Part shown: positions 1-8,735 of the stretch, piece by piece
Layout of the letters: the number at the start of each line of letters is the position of its first letter
How positions within the stretch are numbered: position 1 is the stretch's first letter
Source: Comamonadaceae bacterium
GTDB lineage: Bacteria; Pseudomonadota; Gammaproteobacteria; Burkholderiales; Burkholderiaceae_C
Direction of reading: 5' to 3'
DNA: 64,000 bases
NCBI GenBank assembly: GCA_027488115.1
Contig: JAIYCG010000026.1
Location: 35,602 to 99,601, forward strand
Notes under the pieces: generated by a model
The model's input: the letters and a program-made list of their open reading frames with translations, nothing else
Told to the model about the DNA's origin: nothing
Databases searched by the model: none
Made by a program: the position numbers and the translations under genes

Positions 1-1
1 T

Positions 2-754
2 TTTCCCGGTATCGTTTTGGCTGCGGGCTTATGGCTGACTTGGTGGTGGTTGACTCGCAAAGAGCATCTCGAACCACCTCCCAGAAAAACGACTGCAGAA
101 GTTTTCAAAGCTCTGAGAGATGCTGGATGGGCACTCATGTTGCCATTGATCATTTTGGTGGGACTTCGCATGGGCGTCTTTACCCCGACTGAAGCTGCAG
201 TTGTAGCAGCTGTCTATGCGCTCTTCGTTGCCACTGTGATTTACAAAGAATTGAATTGGCGCCAGTTGTATCAAGTCTTTGAAACTGCTGCTCGCACCAC
301 GGCTGTGGTGATGTTCTTGGTAGCTGCTGCCATGGTCTCTGCTTGGCTGATCACAGTGGCAAACTTGCCGGGTCAAGTTGTCACTTTGCTCCAGCCCTTG
401 TTGGACAATCCAACCTTGCTGTTGATGGCCATCATGTTACTGGTCATGATTGTGGGTACGGCCATGGACATGACCCCCACCATTTTGATTTTGACCCCCG
501 TCTTAATGCCGATTGTCAAAGCAGCGGGTATCGACCCTGTTTACTTTGGTGTTTTGTTCATCATCAACAACTCCATTGGTTTGGTCACGCCGCCTGTGGG
601 TACCGTTTTGAATGTGGTGGCGGGTGTTGGCCGAATGCGAATGGACGATGTGACCAGAGGCGTGATGCCCTTCATGGCCGTTCAATTCTTGGTCATGTTC
701 TTGATGGTTTTGTTTCCATCCATCGTGATGGTCCCCGCAAGATGGTTTTATTGA
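2..754 (+). CDS. dctM: TRAP transporter large permease (DctM), C-terminal part; 5' end outside window
   Basis: This is the last 250 residues of the 12-TM-type large permease of a TRAP transporter, an inner-membrane symporter that takes up organic acids delivered by a periplasmic binding protein. The frame is open to the window edge, so the start lies upstream. The sequence is hydrophobic throughout and has family hallmarks: the segment GVFTPTEAA about 55 residues in, DMTPTILILTPVLMPI in the middle, and NNSIGLVTPPVG near the end. The matching binding protein follows 97 bp downstream in the same direction, and the small DctQ subunit is presumably just off the edge. The substrate cannot be read from the sequence; the downstream genes suggest an aromatic or hydroaromatic acid. 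Confidence 0.93.
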   Translation, partial: FPGIVLAAGLWLTWWWLTRKEHLEPPPRKTTAEVFKALRDAGWALMLPLIILVGLRMGVFTPTEAAVVAAVYALFVATVIYKELNWRQLYQVFETAARTTAVVMFLVAAAMVSAWLITVANLPGQVVTLLQPLLDNPTLLLMAIMLLVMIVGTAMDMTPTILILTPVLMPIVKAAGIDPVYFGVLFIINNSIGLVTPPVGTVLNVVAGVGRMRMDDVTRGVMPFMAVQFLVMFLMVLFPSIVMVPARWFY

Positions 755-851
755 CCGCCTGATCTTTTTCCATTCACTGCTTGTTCGGGTACGCCATGCA
801 GTTGAATCCTTGTTCTGCGTACGACCATCCATTTCATCAGGAGACACAGAC

Positions 852-1847
852 ATGAAGCGTGTTTTGATCAAGACAGTATTGGCCACCCTCGCATTGACGG
901 CCATGGGCATGGCGTCCGCTCAGGAGAGAACCATCAAATTTGCCAATCAAAACGCAGTGGGTCACCCCGTTGTGCAAGGCATGGAAAAATTCAAAGAGAT
1001 TGTGGAAAAGCAATCTGGCGGAAAAATCAAGGTCAACGTCTTCCCAGGCGGTGCATTGGGCAGTGACCAAGCCAATGTGTCAGCCATTCAAGGGGGTGCC
1101 TTAGAAATGGCAGCCATGAACTCAGGTATTTTTGCCAGCCAAGTTAAAGACTTTGCTGTCTTCGATTTCCCCTTCATGTTTGCCAGCGGCAAAGAAGCTG
1201 ATGCAGTTGTCGATGGCGCATTCGGTAAAAAAATGCATGCCAAATTGGAAGAAAAAGGTTTGGTGGGCTTGGGGTACTACGAACTGGGCTTTCGCCACAT
1301 GTCCAACAGCAAGCGTGCCATCAATAAAGTGTCTGACATCGACGGTTTGAAATTGCGTGTCATTCCAAATCCAATTAACGTGGATTGGGTCAAGGCATTG
1401 GGCGCCAATCCAACACCACTGCCATTCCCTGAGCTTTATGCAGCCCTTGAGCAAAAGGCTGTAGACGGTCAAGAAAATCCAGTGGCCACCATCAATGGTG
1501 CCAAGCTCTATGAAGTTCAGAAAAACCTGGCGTTGACAGGTCACCAATACAACCCACAGTCTGTGGTCATCAGCAAGAAGTTCTGGGACACCTTGTCTGC
1601 AGCCGAGAAGAAAATTGTGTCTGATGCCGTGGCTGAGTCTTCTAAATTCCAACGCACGACTGCTCGCGCTTTGGAAGCCGGCACGCTTGAAACCCTGAAG
1701 AAAAATGGCATGGCTGTCACCCTATTGCCCGATTCAGAAATGGCCATCTTGCGCGAAAAAATGAAGCCTGTGATTGCCAAACATGGTGAACCCATTGCGG
1801 CCACAGTGGCTGAGCTGCAAGCTGAGTTGGCCAAGTTGCGCAAGTAA
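852..1847 (+). CDS. dctP: TRAP transporter substrate-binding protein, DctP family
   Basis: This 331-residue periplasmic protein binds the solute and hands it to the DctQM permease encoded just upstream. A Sec signal peptide covers residues 1-23 and would be cleaved after ASA, before QERTIKFA. The DctP fold is recognisable from the early GHPVVQGMEKFKEIVE segment, the GGALGSDQANVSAIQGG segment, and the central DIDGLKLRVIPNP segment, which in the family carries the carboxylate-binding Arg. I chose the ATG at 852 because AGGAG lies 8 bases upstream and the signal peptide starts there; an in-frame start at 810 would add 14 unrelated residues. A terminator-like hairpin follows. Confidence 0.93.
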   Translation: MKRVLIKTVLATLALTAMGMASAQERTIKFANQNAVGHPVVQGMEKFKEIVEKQSGGKIKVNVFPGGALGSDQANVSAIQGGALEMAAMNSGIFASQVKDFAVFDFPFMFASGKEADAVVDGAFGKKMHAKLEEKGLVGLGYYELGFRHMSNSKRAINKVSDIDGLKLRVIPNPINVDWVKALGANPTPLPFPELYAALEQKAVDGQENPVATINGAKLYEVQKNLALTGHQYNPQSVVISKKFWDTLSAAEKKIVSDAVAESSKFQRTTARALEAGTLETLKKNGMAVTLLPDSEMAILREKMKPVIAKHGEPIAATVAELQAELAKLRK

Positions 1848-1870
1848 TTGAGCCTTTCATGAGGTCAACC

Positions 1871-1931
1871 CCAAGACCTTGATGTCGTTTTATGGCGAAG
1901 TCTCTAAGCCGGTCTTGGAGCTTCGCTTTTT
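1871..1931 (+). terminator. Terminator with an alternative upstream pairing (possible attenuator)
   Basis: GCGAAG at 1895-1900 pairs with CTTCGC at 1921-1926, helped by CTC/GAG inside, and is followed directly by five T's, so it looks like a Rho-independent terminator after dctP. CCAAGACC at 1871-1878 is a perfect complement of GGTCTTGG at 1911-1918, which lies inside the terminator loop. The two pairings exclude each other. The next gene starts 13 bases later. Read by eye; no folding energies calculated. Confidence 0.55.
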
Positions 1932-1943
1932 AATTTCTTTACC

Positions 1944-2777
1944 ATGAACATCGACGGCCATACAGAGTTGATTGCCCACATTGGCTATCCCACTCACAGT
2001 TTCAAATCACCTTTGATTTACAACCCTTACTTTGAGAAAGAGGGCATCAATGCGCTGGTGGTACCGATGGGTTGTCAGGCGGAACATTACCCTGCTTTTT
2101 TGAAGTCGGTTTTTCAGCTGACCAACATTCGAGGTGCGTTGATCACCATGCCTCATAAAGTCACCACGGTGGACCTCTTGGACCTGGTCTCGCCCACAGT
2201 CAAAGTTGCGGGTGCTTGCAATGCTGTGAAGTTAGATGCTCAGGGCCGTTTGGTGGGTGACATGTTTGATGGCGCAGGCTTTGTTCGCGGCGTTCAAAGA
2301 AAAGGCTTCGAACTCAATGGCAAACGCGCCATGGTGATTGGCACAGGAGGCGTGGGCTCAGCGATTGCTGCTTCTCTGGCTGCTGAAAAAATCAAGGCCA
2401 TCAGTTTGTTTGACATTGAGACTGCCGCCTGTGAGGCATTGGCACAAAGGCTTGTGAATGAATATCCACACATCCAAGTCAAGACAGGTTCAAATGACCC
2501 TGATGGACATGACCTGGTTGTGAACGCTACGCCCATGGGCATGAACGAAGGCGATCCTTTACCCTTAGACGTTTCCCGCCTTGCGCCAGAAACTTTTGTG
2601 GGCGAAGTTGTCATGCGCACTGAGATGACCGCGTTCCTGCAGGCAGCACAAAAAAGGGGATGCCGCACTCAAGTGGGCTCGGACATGTTGTTTGAACAAA
2701 TCCCTGCATATCTGGAATACTTCGGATTGCAGACGACGACCGCTGAAGTGCTTCGAAATTTGGCTCGTCTGGTTTGA
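1944..2777 (+). CDS. Shikimate/quinate dehydrogenase family protein (AroE-like)
   Basis: A 277-residue NAD(P)-dependent dehydrogenase of the shikimate dehydrogenase family, acting between shikimate or quinate and their 3-dehydro forms. The N-terminal substrate domain has the catalytic Lys72 in TMPHK, Asn93 in ACNAV and Asp109 in GDMFDG. The C-terminal Rossmann domain has GTGGVG at 133-138. The substrate loop reads HSFKSP instead of the H-S-x-S-P of housekeeping AroE, one residue longer, and GDMFDG replaces GxNTDG. That points to a catabolic paralogue rather than the biosynthetic enzyme. Its neighbours, an HPPD-like gene and a dehydroshikimate-dehydratase-like gene, fit catabolism of quinate or shikimate towards protocatechuate. 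The exact substrate is inference. Confidence 0.8.
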   Translation: MNIDGHTELIAHIGYPTHSFKSPLIYNPYFEKEGINALVVPMGCQAEHYPAFLKSVFQLTNIRGALITMPHKVTTVDLLDLVSPTVKVAGACNAVKLDAQGRLVGDMFDGAGFVRGVQRKGFELNGKRAMVIGTGGVGSAIAASLAAEKIKAISLFDIETAACEALAQRLVNEYPHIQVKTGSNDPDGHDLVVNATPMGMNEGDPLPLDVSRLAPETFVGEVVMRTEMTAFLQAAQKRGCRTQVGSDMLFEQIPAYLEYFGLQTTTAEVLRNLARLV

Positions 2778-2798
2778 AATCTGAAATTGGACTGACTT

Positions 2799-3680
2799 AT
2801 GAATTTACGCACAACTGACCGAGAAGCCGTTCCAGAAATGCCCAATCGATTGGGCATTCAAGGCATTGAGTTCATTGAGTATGCGACCAATCGGCCTCAG
2901 GCCTTGGGTCAGGTTTTAGAGGCTATGGGTTTCAGGCCAGTGGCACGCCATCGCTCGCGGGAAGTTACTTTGTACCGGCAAGGTGGTATGAACTTGGTGG
3001 TCAATGCCAACCCCGATGATGCGCGAGTCAGTGCCACTGTCGATGGACAAGCTGAAATTTCTGCTGTGGCGTTTCGCGTGCAAGACGCTTTGAAGGCGCA
3101 TACAAGGTGCATTGATTTAGGCGCGTGGTCCGTGGCCAGCCATGCACAAGCTATGGAGTTGCACATTCCTGCTATTCACGGCCCCGGCGGTACTCGTTTT
3201 TACTTTGTAGACCGTTGGCAAGAGTTTTCAATTTACGACATTGACTTCAAACCCATTCCCACAGTCGACCAACATCCTGCCGCGGTGGAGAGCATGAGTT
3301 ACTTCGGTTTGGTTCAGTACATTGGTTCGGCGCGCAGCCAAGATTGGCTGGCTTATTACGAACACATGTTTGACTTCAGTGTCATTGCAGATGAAGAGCG
3401 CTTTGGCATCTTGCCCAAAGGCAAATTGATGAAGAGTCCTTGTGGTCAATTTCTTTGGCAACTCATCGAACCCGATCCTTGGATGGAAGCCGATGAAGCG
3501 CCTGAATCACTTAAACGAATAGGCTTCGGTGTCAAAGATGTTGCCCAAGCTGTGAAAACCCTTAAGACCAATGGCGTTGAGTTTGTCGAGTCGAAAGAGT
3601 TGCACCCAGAAGACCGTGGTGCCTTGACACGAAGTGCACTGGGTTCGGTGTCGTTTGAGCTGGTTCACCAAAGCGTCTAA
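2799..3680 (+). CDS. HPPD-like vicinal-oxygen-chelate (VOC) protein, metal site apparently degenerate
   Basis: This 293-residue protein resembles 4-hydroxyphenylpyruvate dioxygenase and the C-terminal half of fused 3-dehydroshikimate dehydratases (QuiC type). It opens with the typical LGIQGIEFIEYAT and has two VOC repeats, about residues 18-150 and 165-293. Aligning the second repeat by eye with true HPPD, the Fe-ligand His of IDH becomes Gly170 (YFGLVQ), the His of the GIQH segment becomes Arg240 (LKRIGF), and only the third ligand, Glu287 (SFELV), remains. It is therefore unlikely to be an active Fe(II) dioxygenase. It sits 21 bp after the dehydrogenase gene and 9 bp before the TIM-barrel gene, so a partner or regulatory role to that enzyme is plausible. 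A second ATG at 2838 is a possible start. Confidence 0.75.
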   Translation: MNLRTTDREAVPEMPNRLGIQGIEFIEYATNRPQALGQVLEAMGFRPVARHRSREVTLYRQGGMNLVVNANPDDARVSATVDGQAEISAVAFRVQDALKAHTRCIDLGAWSVASHAQAMELHIPAIHGPGGTRFYFVDRWQEFSIYDIDFKPIPTVDQHPAAVESMSYFGLVQYIGSARSQDWLAYYEHMFDFSVIADEERFGILPKGKLMKSPCGQFLWQLIEPDPWMEADEAPESLKRIGFGVKDVAQAVKTLKTNGVEFVESKELHPEDRGALTRSALGSVSFELVHQSV

Positions 3681-3689
3681 GGAATGGCC

Positions 3690-4583
3690 ATGAATTTGCT
3701 AGACGGCTATGGCATGGACACCATCACGATGGCGGGCCCTTTAGAGGCCAAGTTAGAGGCCATGAAAAGTGTCGGCTTCTCGCAAGTGATGCTCATGGCG
3801 CGAGACCTGGTGGGACATCCTGGTGGCGTTAAGGCTGCCGTGAAAGCCGTTCAAAAAAGTGGCTTGCGCCCTACAGGATTTCAAGTGCTCAGAGACTTTG
3901 AAGGCTTGTCAGGGCACTTGCACAGTTACAAAGTAGACATTGCCAAGTCCATGTTGGAAATGTGTGCCGCAACAGGCAGCAAAGTTTTGCTGGCTTGCTC
4001 TTCAACGTCCCGCCACGCCACCGAAGATTTAGACCTGATTGCCAAAGACTTGAAAAAATTGGCCATGATGGCCATTCCTTTGGGCATCAAGGTGGCCTAT
4101 GAAGGCTTGTCTTGGGGCCGCACGGTGAACGAATTCACCACCAGTTGGGATGTGGTCTGCCGCGCAGACTGTCCTAATTTAGGGATTGGAATTGACTCGT
4201 TTCACATCTTCGCGGCCAAGACACCCCTAGATGCTATTGAAGACATAGACCCCGATCGCATTTATCTGGCTCAACTGTCTGATTTCATGTGGCATGAAAC
4301 GCCTTCATTTGAAGAGCGCATGACCACGGCCCGAACTTTCCGCGTGTTTCCAGGTGAAGGCGTGCACAGTGATCAACTGGCTGATTTGGTGTTGCGTCTT
4401 GAGCGCATAGGCTACCGAGGCGATTACAGCTTCGAAGTATTCAACGACGATTACCAACAGCTGCCACTCGAAACCGTGGCTGAACGCGCGCGCAAAAGTG
4501 CAACATGGTTGCATCAAGATGTGTTGCACCGCTCAGCACCCTTACCATCATGGGCATCAACTTCAAAAAGGCCAGCCATATGA
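3690..4583 (+). CDS. Sugar phosphate isomerase/epimerase-fold protein, likely 3-dehydroshikimate dehydratase
   Basis: A 297-residue TIM-barrel protein of the AP-endonuclease-2/xylose-isomerase-like superfamily. The expected divalent-metal ligands are in place: Glu138 (YEGLSWG), Asp169 and His172 (GIDSFH), Gln195 (LAQLSD) and Glu249 (SFEVFND). With the AroE-like and HPPD-like neighbours this best fits 3-dehydroshikimate dehydratase, which makes protocatechuate; in many bacteria the TIM barrel and HPPD-like domain are one fused protein (TIM barrel first), but here they are separate genes in the opposite order. I prefer ATG 3690 because AAGGA lies 6 bases before it, whereas ATG 3684 abuts that sequence. 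Other isomerase or epimerase activities are possible. Confidence 0.75.
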   Translation: MNLLDGYGMDTITMAGPLEAKLEAMKSVGFSQVMLMARDLVGHPGGVKAAVKAVQKSGLRPTGFQVLRDFEGLSGHLHSYKVDIAKSMLEMCAATGSKVLLACSSTSRHATEDLDLIAKDLKKLAMMAIPLGIKVAYEGLSWGRTVNEFTTSWDVVCRADCPNLGIGIDSFHIFAAKTPLDAIEDIDPDRIYLAQLSDFMWHETPSFEERMTTARTFRVFPGEGVHSDQLADLVLRLERIGYRGDYSFEVFNDDYQQLPLETVAERARKSATWLHQDVLHRSAPLPSWASTSKRPAI

Positions 4584-5584
4584 AAAACAGAAAACTAGGA
4601 CAATTCCAAGTCAGTGAAATTGGCTTGGGTTGCATGAATTTAAGCCATGCTTATGGTGCACCCGTCTCTGAAGCCCAAGCTGAAAAGGTTTTGCTCACGG
4701 CATTGGATGCAGGCGTCACATTCTTTGACACAGCGGCGCTTTATGGATTTAGTGCCAACGAAACCTTGGTCGGCAAAGTGCTCAAAGCGCACCGTCAGAA
4801 ATTCACGCTCGCTAGCAAGTGTGGCATGACGGGTGTGGATGTGAATGGCGATGGCAAATTGGTGCGCGTCATTGACGGCCGTCCCGAAACCATTCGCAAA
4901 ACCTGTGAAGACGCCTTGAAGCGTTTGCAAACCGACGTCATCGACTTGTACTACTTGCACCGTTGGGACAAAAAAGTACCGATTGAGGACAGTGTGGGTG
5001 CACTCAGTGATTTGGTGCGACAAGGCAAAATTCAAAGCATTGGTTTGTCTGAAGTTTCGGCCAGCACTTTGCGCAAAGCCCATGCAGTTCACCCCATCAC
5101 GGCTGTGCAAACTGAATACTCATTGTGGACACGCAATCCAGAAATTGCGGTGCTTCAAGCCTGCAAAGAATTGGGTGCCAGCTTTGTAGCTTTCAGTCCC
5201 GTAGCGCGGGGGTTTTTGTGCGGCAAACTTGAGCTTGATGCCTTTGACGCCAAAGACATCCGAAAAGGCATGCCGCGTTTCACGCCTGAAAACTATGCTG
5301 CCAATTTCAAGTTGTTTGCACCTTACCTGAGCTTGGCACAAGAAGCTGGTTGCTCGCCAGCACAGTTGGCTTTGGCTTGGCTGCTGCACAAGGATTCACA
5401 CATCATTCCAATTCCTGGCACGACCAGCGTGGCCCATTTGCTGGATGACATTGGCGCCAGTCAAGTCCATCTCAGTGCAGATTTGATCGCAAAGCTGGAT
5501 GACCTGATCAACGAAAAAACCGTGCAGGGCAACCGGTACAACGCTCAGGCCAACTCTGAGGTGGATACTGAAAACTTTGTGTGA
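4580..5584 (+). CDS. Aldo/keto reductase
   Basis: A 334-residue NADP-dependent oxidoreductase with the (beta/alpha)8 aldo/keto reductase fold. The catalytic tetrad is visible: Asp50 and Tyr55 (FFDTAALYG), Lys80 (LASKCG) and His127 (LYYLHRWD). The C-terminal cofactor segment IIPIPGTTSVAHL is typical of the AKR13/YajO-like group. The start codon overlaps the stop of the preceding gene as ATGA at 4580-4583, which implies translational coupling and a shared operon. An in-frame start at 4505 would overlap the previous gene by about 80 bases and is not needed. The role within the hydroaromatic-acid cluster is unknown; it may reduce a keto intermediate. Confidence 0.88.
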   Translation: MKNRKLGQFQVSEIGLGCMNLSHAYGAPVSEAQAEKVLLTALDAGVTFFDTAALYGFSANETLVGKVLKAHRQKFTLASKCGMTGVDVNGDGKLVRVIDGRPETIRKTCEDALKRLQTDVIDLYYLHRWDKKVPIEDSVGALSDLVRQGKIQSIGLSEVSASTLRKAHAVHPITAVQTEYSLWTRNPEIAVLQACKELGASFVAFSPVARGFLCGKLELDAFDAKDIRKGMPRFTPENYAANFKLFAPYLSLAQEAGCSPAQLALAWLLHKDSHIIPIPGTTSVAHLLDDIGASQVHLSADLIAKLDDLINEKTVQGNRYNAQANSEVDTENFV

Positions 5585-5687
5585 GAAAAACTCCAGTAAG
5601 CGAAACCCCTTAAACCCTGTCAAGCGCTGAGTGAATCAGTATCCTTCACAATTGATCTGTACTTAACAAGTCTAAGTGAAGGTAAAA

Positions 5688-6659
5688 ATGAAGGTTCAAG
5701 AATCTCTGATTCGCTTGTTTTTGACTTTGGCCTCAACCGTCATTTTGGGCACAAGCGGCATTCAAGCCGCACCTGCCAATTTGAGCCTCATTGTCTCGGC
5801 ATCCCCAGGCACTGGCTTGGACATTCTTGCAAGAACGCTAAGCCAACAGTTTTCTATCAAGGGCAACTATGCCACTGTGGTTGAAAACAAAGCCGGCGCC
5901 AGCGGCAACATCGCAGCCGATCACGTCACCCGTGCCAAACCAGATGGCGCCACTTTGTTGGTGGTTGGCACCACCTTTGCAACCAACGCCGCGGTCAACC
6001 CCAGCTTGCCCTTTGACACGGTCAAAGATTTCACGCCAGTGGCTTTGTTAGGAACGGGCACTTTGTGCTTGGTGGTTCCAAGCAGTTCAAGCGCCAACAC
6101 TTTGGCCGAGTTTTTGCAAATGGCCAAAACCAGCGTCAAGGGTGTCAATTACGCGTCTCCCGGAAATGGGACGCCGCAACACTTGGCCATGGAATTGCTT
6201 AAGTTTGAAGCCGGCTTGAACCTCTTTCACGTTCCCTTCAAGGGCAGTGCTGGCGCTGTGAACGATGTGGCCGCTGGTCATGTGTCGGCCATGATTGCGC
6301 CAGTTCACACCGTCATGCCCTTGGTCAAAGCGGGCAAGCTCAAAATGCTGGCGGTCCTCAGTTCCGAGCGAGTGCCGCAAATGCCCCAAGTGCCGACCTT
6401 CAAAGAGCAGGGCCTGCCCAAAGTGCAGGTCGACATTTGGTATGGCTTGATGGCCCCTAAGGGCACGGCAACTCAAGTGATCCAATCTCTTAACCAAGAG
6501 GTGAACCTTGTCTTGAAAAATCCGGAGATCGTGGCCAACCTTGCGAAGCAGGGGATTGATGCCGGGGGCGGCACGCCTCAGTTGATGGCTGACACCTTGT
6601 CGGCTGAATTGAAACGCTGGCCACCCGTGGTCAAAGCAGCGCAGATCAAAGCGGATTGA
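5688..6659 (+). CDS. Bug/TctC-family tripartite tricarboxylate transporter binding protein
   Basis: A 323-residue periplasmic solute-binding protein of the Bug (TctC) family, which is strongly expanded in Burkholderiales. A Sec signal peptide of about 27 residues ends in SGIQAA. Family motifs follow: the early SASPGTGLDILAR segment, VVENKAGASGNIAADHV (ligand-carboxylate loop), and YASPGNGTPQHLAMEL. The ATG at 5688 has GAAGG five to six bases upstream; a GTG at 5676 is less likely. No TctA/TctB permease genes are present, as is usual for Bug proteins. Placement between the reductase and the UbiD gene suggests it captures a carboxylated aromatic substrate, which is inference. Confidence 0.9.
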   Translation: MKVQESLIRLFLTLASTVILGTSGIQAAPANLSLIVSASPGTGLDILARTLSQQFSIKGNYATVVENKAGASGNIAADHVTRAKPDGATLLVVGTTFATNAAVNPSLPFDTVKDFTPVALLGTGTLCLVVPSSSSANTLAEFLQMAKTSVKGVNYASPGNGTPQHLAMELLKFEAGLNLFHVPFKGSAGAVNDVAAGHVSAMIAPVHTVMPLVKAGKLKMLAVLSSERVPQMPQVPTFKEQGLPKVQVDIWYGLMAPKGTATQVIQSLNQEVNLVLKNPEIVANLAKQGIDAGGGTPQLMADTLSAELKRWPPVVKAAQIKAD

Positions 6660-6709
6660 TTTTTCATTTCATAGAAACAACAACGCCTTCAATATTTTGA
6701 AAGTCCTAC

Positions 6710-8197
6710 ATGCCTGATACATCTTCCAAACCCCAAAACTTGACCAAGGCATGGAACGACTACGACGGTCCGCATTTGGATTTGCGCGAACTGATCGCTC
6801 GCGCAGAACTTGCCGACGAGGTCTTGCACATTTCTGGAGCCGATTGGAATTTGGAAGTGGGGACCTTGGCCGAAATTGTCAATTCTTCGCGCAAGGGCGA
6901 ACCCAAGGCCATCTTGTTCGACAACATTCCTGGTTATCCTCCTGGCTATCGCTTGTTGTCGGGCGGTACCAATTCGTCCAAGCGCTTGGCCTTGACCTTG
7001 GGCTTCCCCGTTCCGAAGGGTCCGATGGATGTCGTGCAGGCCTACCGCAATCGCATGCAAAAACATGAGCCTATTCCACCACGCGTTGTGCCAACAGGCC
7101 CCATCATGGAAAACGTAGATCGCGGCGAAGATGTCGATATTTTCAAGTTCCCCATTCCCCTGTTGCATGAGTTAGATGGGGGTCGGTACATCGGCACCGA
7201 TGACTTGGTCATCATGCGTGACCCAGAGCTAGACTGGATCAACATTGGCACTTACCGCGCTATGGCGCACGACAAAAATAAAGTAGGCCTTTGGACATCA
7301 CCCGGAAAACATGGCCGCCAAATTCGCGACAAATACTTTGCACAGGGCAAGCCTTGTCCTGTCCTTATTTCTTGCGGACATGACCCCTTGTTGTTCTTGG
7401 CCGGTGGCAATGAACTGCGCTTTGGTTTGTCTGAATTTGACTACTCTGGCGGGCATCGTGGTTTGCCATTTGATGTGGTGCTGAGTGAGGTGCACCAACT
7501 GCCCATGCCAGCACACAGCGAAATTGTGCTGGAAGGCGAGATGTACCCTGGCGAAACATTGCCAGAAGGCCCATTTGGGGAATTCACAGGTTATTACGCA
7601 GGTGGCAAAAGCAATCAACCCGTGGTGCGCATCCAACGGGTGTATTACCGCAATAACCCCATCATGACCATGGCTACGCCCCTGAAGCCGCCATCCGACT
7701 TCTCCTTTTCAAAGTGTGTCATGAAGGCCGGCATGATTTGGGATGAAGTCGAGCGTGCAGGTTTGTCAGGCGTGAAAGGCGTGTGGTGTCATGAGGCAGG
7801 CGCAGCGCGCATGCTCAATATCATCTCGATCAAACAAGCCTATGCAGGCCACTCCAAACAAGCCGCCATGATGGCCGCAAATTGTCAATCGGGTTCTTAT
7901 CTAGGCCGATTTGTGGTGGTCGTCGATGATGATGTTGATCCAACAGACTTGTTTGACGTGATGTGGGCCATGTGCACGCGCTGTGACCCTGTAGAAGACA
8001 TTGAGTTCATTCGAAAAGCTTGGAGTGGTCCTTTGGACCCGCGCATCCCCCGCGGTACCAGCACCAATTCTCGGGCCGTCATTGATGCTTGCCGACCTTT
8101 TGAAATGCTCAAAGATTTTCCGCCTGTGGCATGTGCAAGTCCTGAGTTGAAGCAGCGCGTGGCTGAAAAATTCAAATCGTATTTAGTCGGTCTTTAA
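6710..8197 (+). CDS. UbiD family decarboxylase (prenylated-FMN dependent)
   Basis: A 495-residue cytosolic decarboxylase or carboxylase of the UbiD family. The key catalytic residues expected from Fdc1/UbiD structures appear with the right spacing: Arg183 (INIGTYRAM), Glu286 and Glu291 ([11 protein letters not shown]). These enzymes use prenylated FMN made by a UbiX flavin prenyltransferase, and no ubiX is in this window. The family removes or adds CO2 on aromatic, heteroaromatic or alpha,beta-unsaturated acids. Here it is in the same direction as the preceding Bug gene and 20 bp ahead of a molybdenum hydroxylase, so decarboxylation plus ring hydroxylation of an aromatic acid is a reasonable guess. 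It is not the ubiquinone-pathway UbiD by context. Confidence 0.92.
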   Translation: MPDTSSKPQNLTKAWNDYDGPHLDLRELIARAELADEVLHISGADWNLEVGTLAEIVNSSRKGEPKAILFDNIPGYPPGYRLLSGGTNSSKRLALTLGFPVPKGPMDVVQAYRNRMQKHEPIPPRVVPTGPIMENVDRGEDVDIFKFPIPLLHELDGGRYIGTDDLVIMRDPELDWINIGTYRAMAHDKNKVGLWTSPGKHGRQIRDKYFAQGKPCPVLISCGHDPLLFLAGGNELRFGLSEFDYSGGHRGLPFDVVLSEVHQLPMPAHSEIVLEGEMYPGETLPEGPFGEFTGYYAGGKSNQPVVRIQRVYYRNNPIMTMATPLKPPSDFSFSKCVMKAGMIWDEVERAGLSGVKGVWCHEAGAARMLNIISIKQAYAGHSKQAAMMAANCQSGSYLGRFVVVVDDDVDPTDLFDVMWAMCTRCDPVEDIEFIRKAWSGPLDPRIPRGTSTNSRAVIDACRPFEMLKDFPPVACASPELKQRVAEKFKSYLVGL

Positions 8198-8217
8198 TCC
8201 TTGGAGGCAAATTTAAA

Positions 8218-8724
8218 ATGTATTCACTGAATGTCAACGGCAAAGTCCAAAAAATTGATGCAGAACCAGAGATGCCACTGCTTTGGGTTGTTCGTGAGGT
8301 GCTTGGCCTCACAGGAACCAAATTTGGTTGTGGCATTGCCCAATGCGGTGCCTGCACCGTGCACGTAGACGGACAACCAATCCGTTCTTGTTCAGTTCCT
8401 GGCTCTGCCATGGCGGGTCGCAAAATCACCACCATTGAAGGCCTGTCAAACAACAGCAGTCACCCTGTGCAAAAAGCATGGGCTGAAGTTGATGTTCCCC
8501 AATGCGGATACTGCCAGTCGGGTCAAATCATGGCAGCCTCAGCTTTACTGAAGCGCACCCCCAAGCCTACCAACAAAGACATTGATTTGGCCATGACCAA
8601 CATTTGCCGTTGCGGTACGTACCAACGCATTCGCGAGGCCATTCATGTGGCGGCAGGGACTAAGAAATTGGCCAAGTCCGACAGCGGTGAAGTTGCCGCT
8701 TTGGTTCAACAAATCAAAGTTTAA
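8218..8724 (+). CDS. Molybdenum hydroxylase small subunit, two [2Fe-2S] clusters (IorA/CoxS-like)
   Basis: A 168-residue electron-transfer subunit of a xanthine-dehydrogenase-family enzyme. The N-terminal plant-type ferredoxin domain holds Cys38, 43, 46 and 58 ([14 protein letters not shown]). The C-terminal helical domain holds Cys96, 99, 130 and 132 (CGYCQSG and CRCGTY) for the second cluster. It lies 20 bp after ubiD and 11 bp before the molybdopterin subunit, with AAGGAGAAA ahead of the latter, so all three are co-transcribed. There is no FAD (CoxM-like) subunit, which resembles the isoquinoline 1-oxidoreductase layout, where electrons go to a cytochrome or other external acceptor. Confidence 0.93.
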   Translation: MYSLNVNGKVQKIDAEPEMPLLWVVREVLGLTGTKFGCGIAQCGACTVHVDGQPIRSCSVPGSAMAGRKITTIEGLSNNSSHPVQKAWAEVDVPQCGYCQSGQIMAASALLKRTPKPTNKDIDLAMTNICRCGTYQRIREAIHVAAGTKKLAKSDSGEVAALVQQIKV

Positions 8725-8735
8725 GGAGAAACAAC

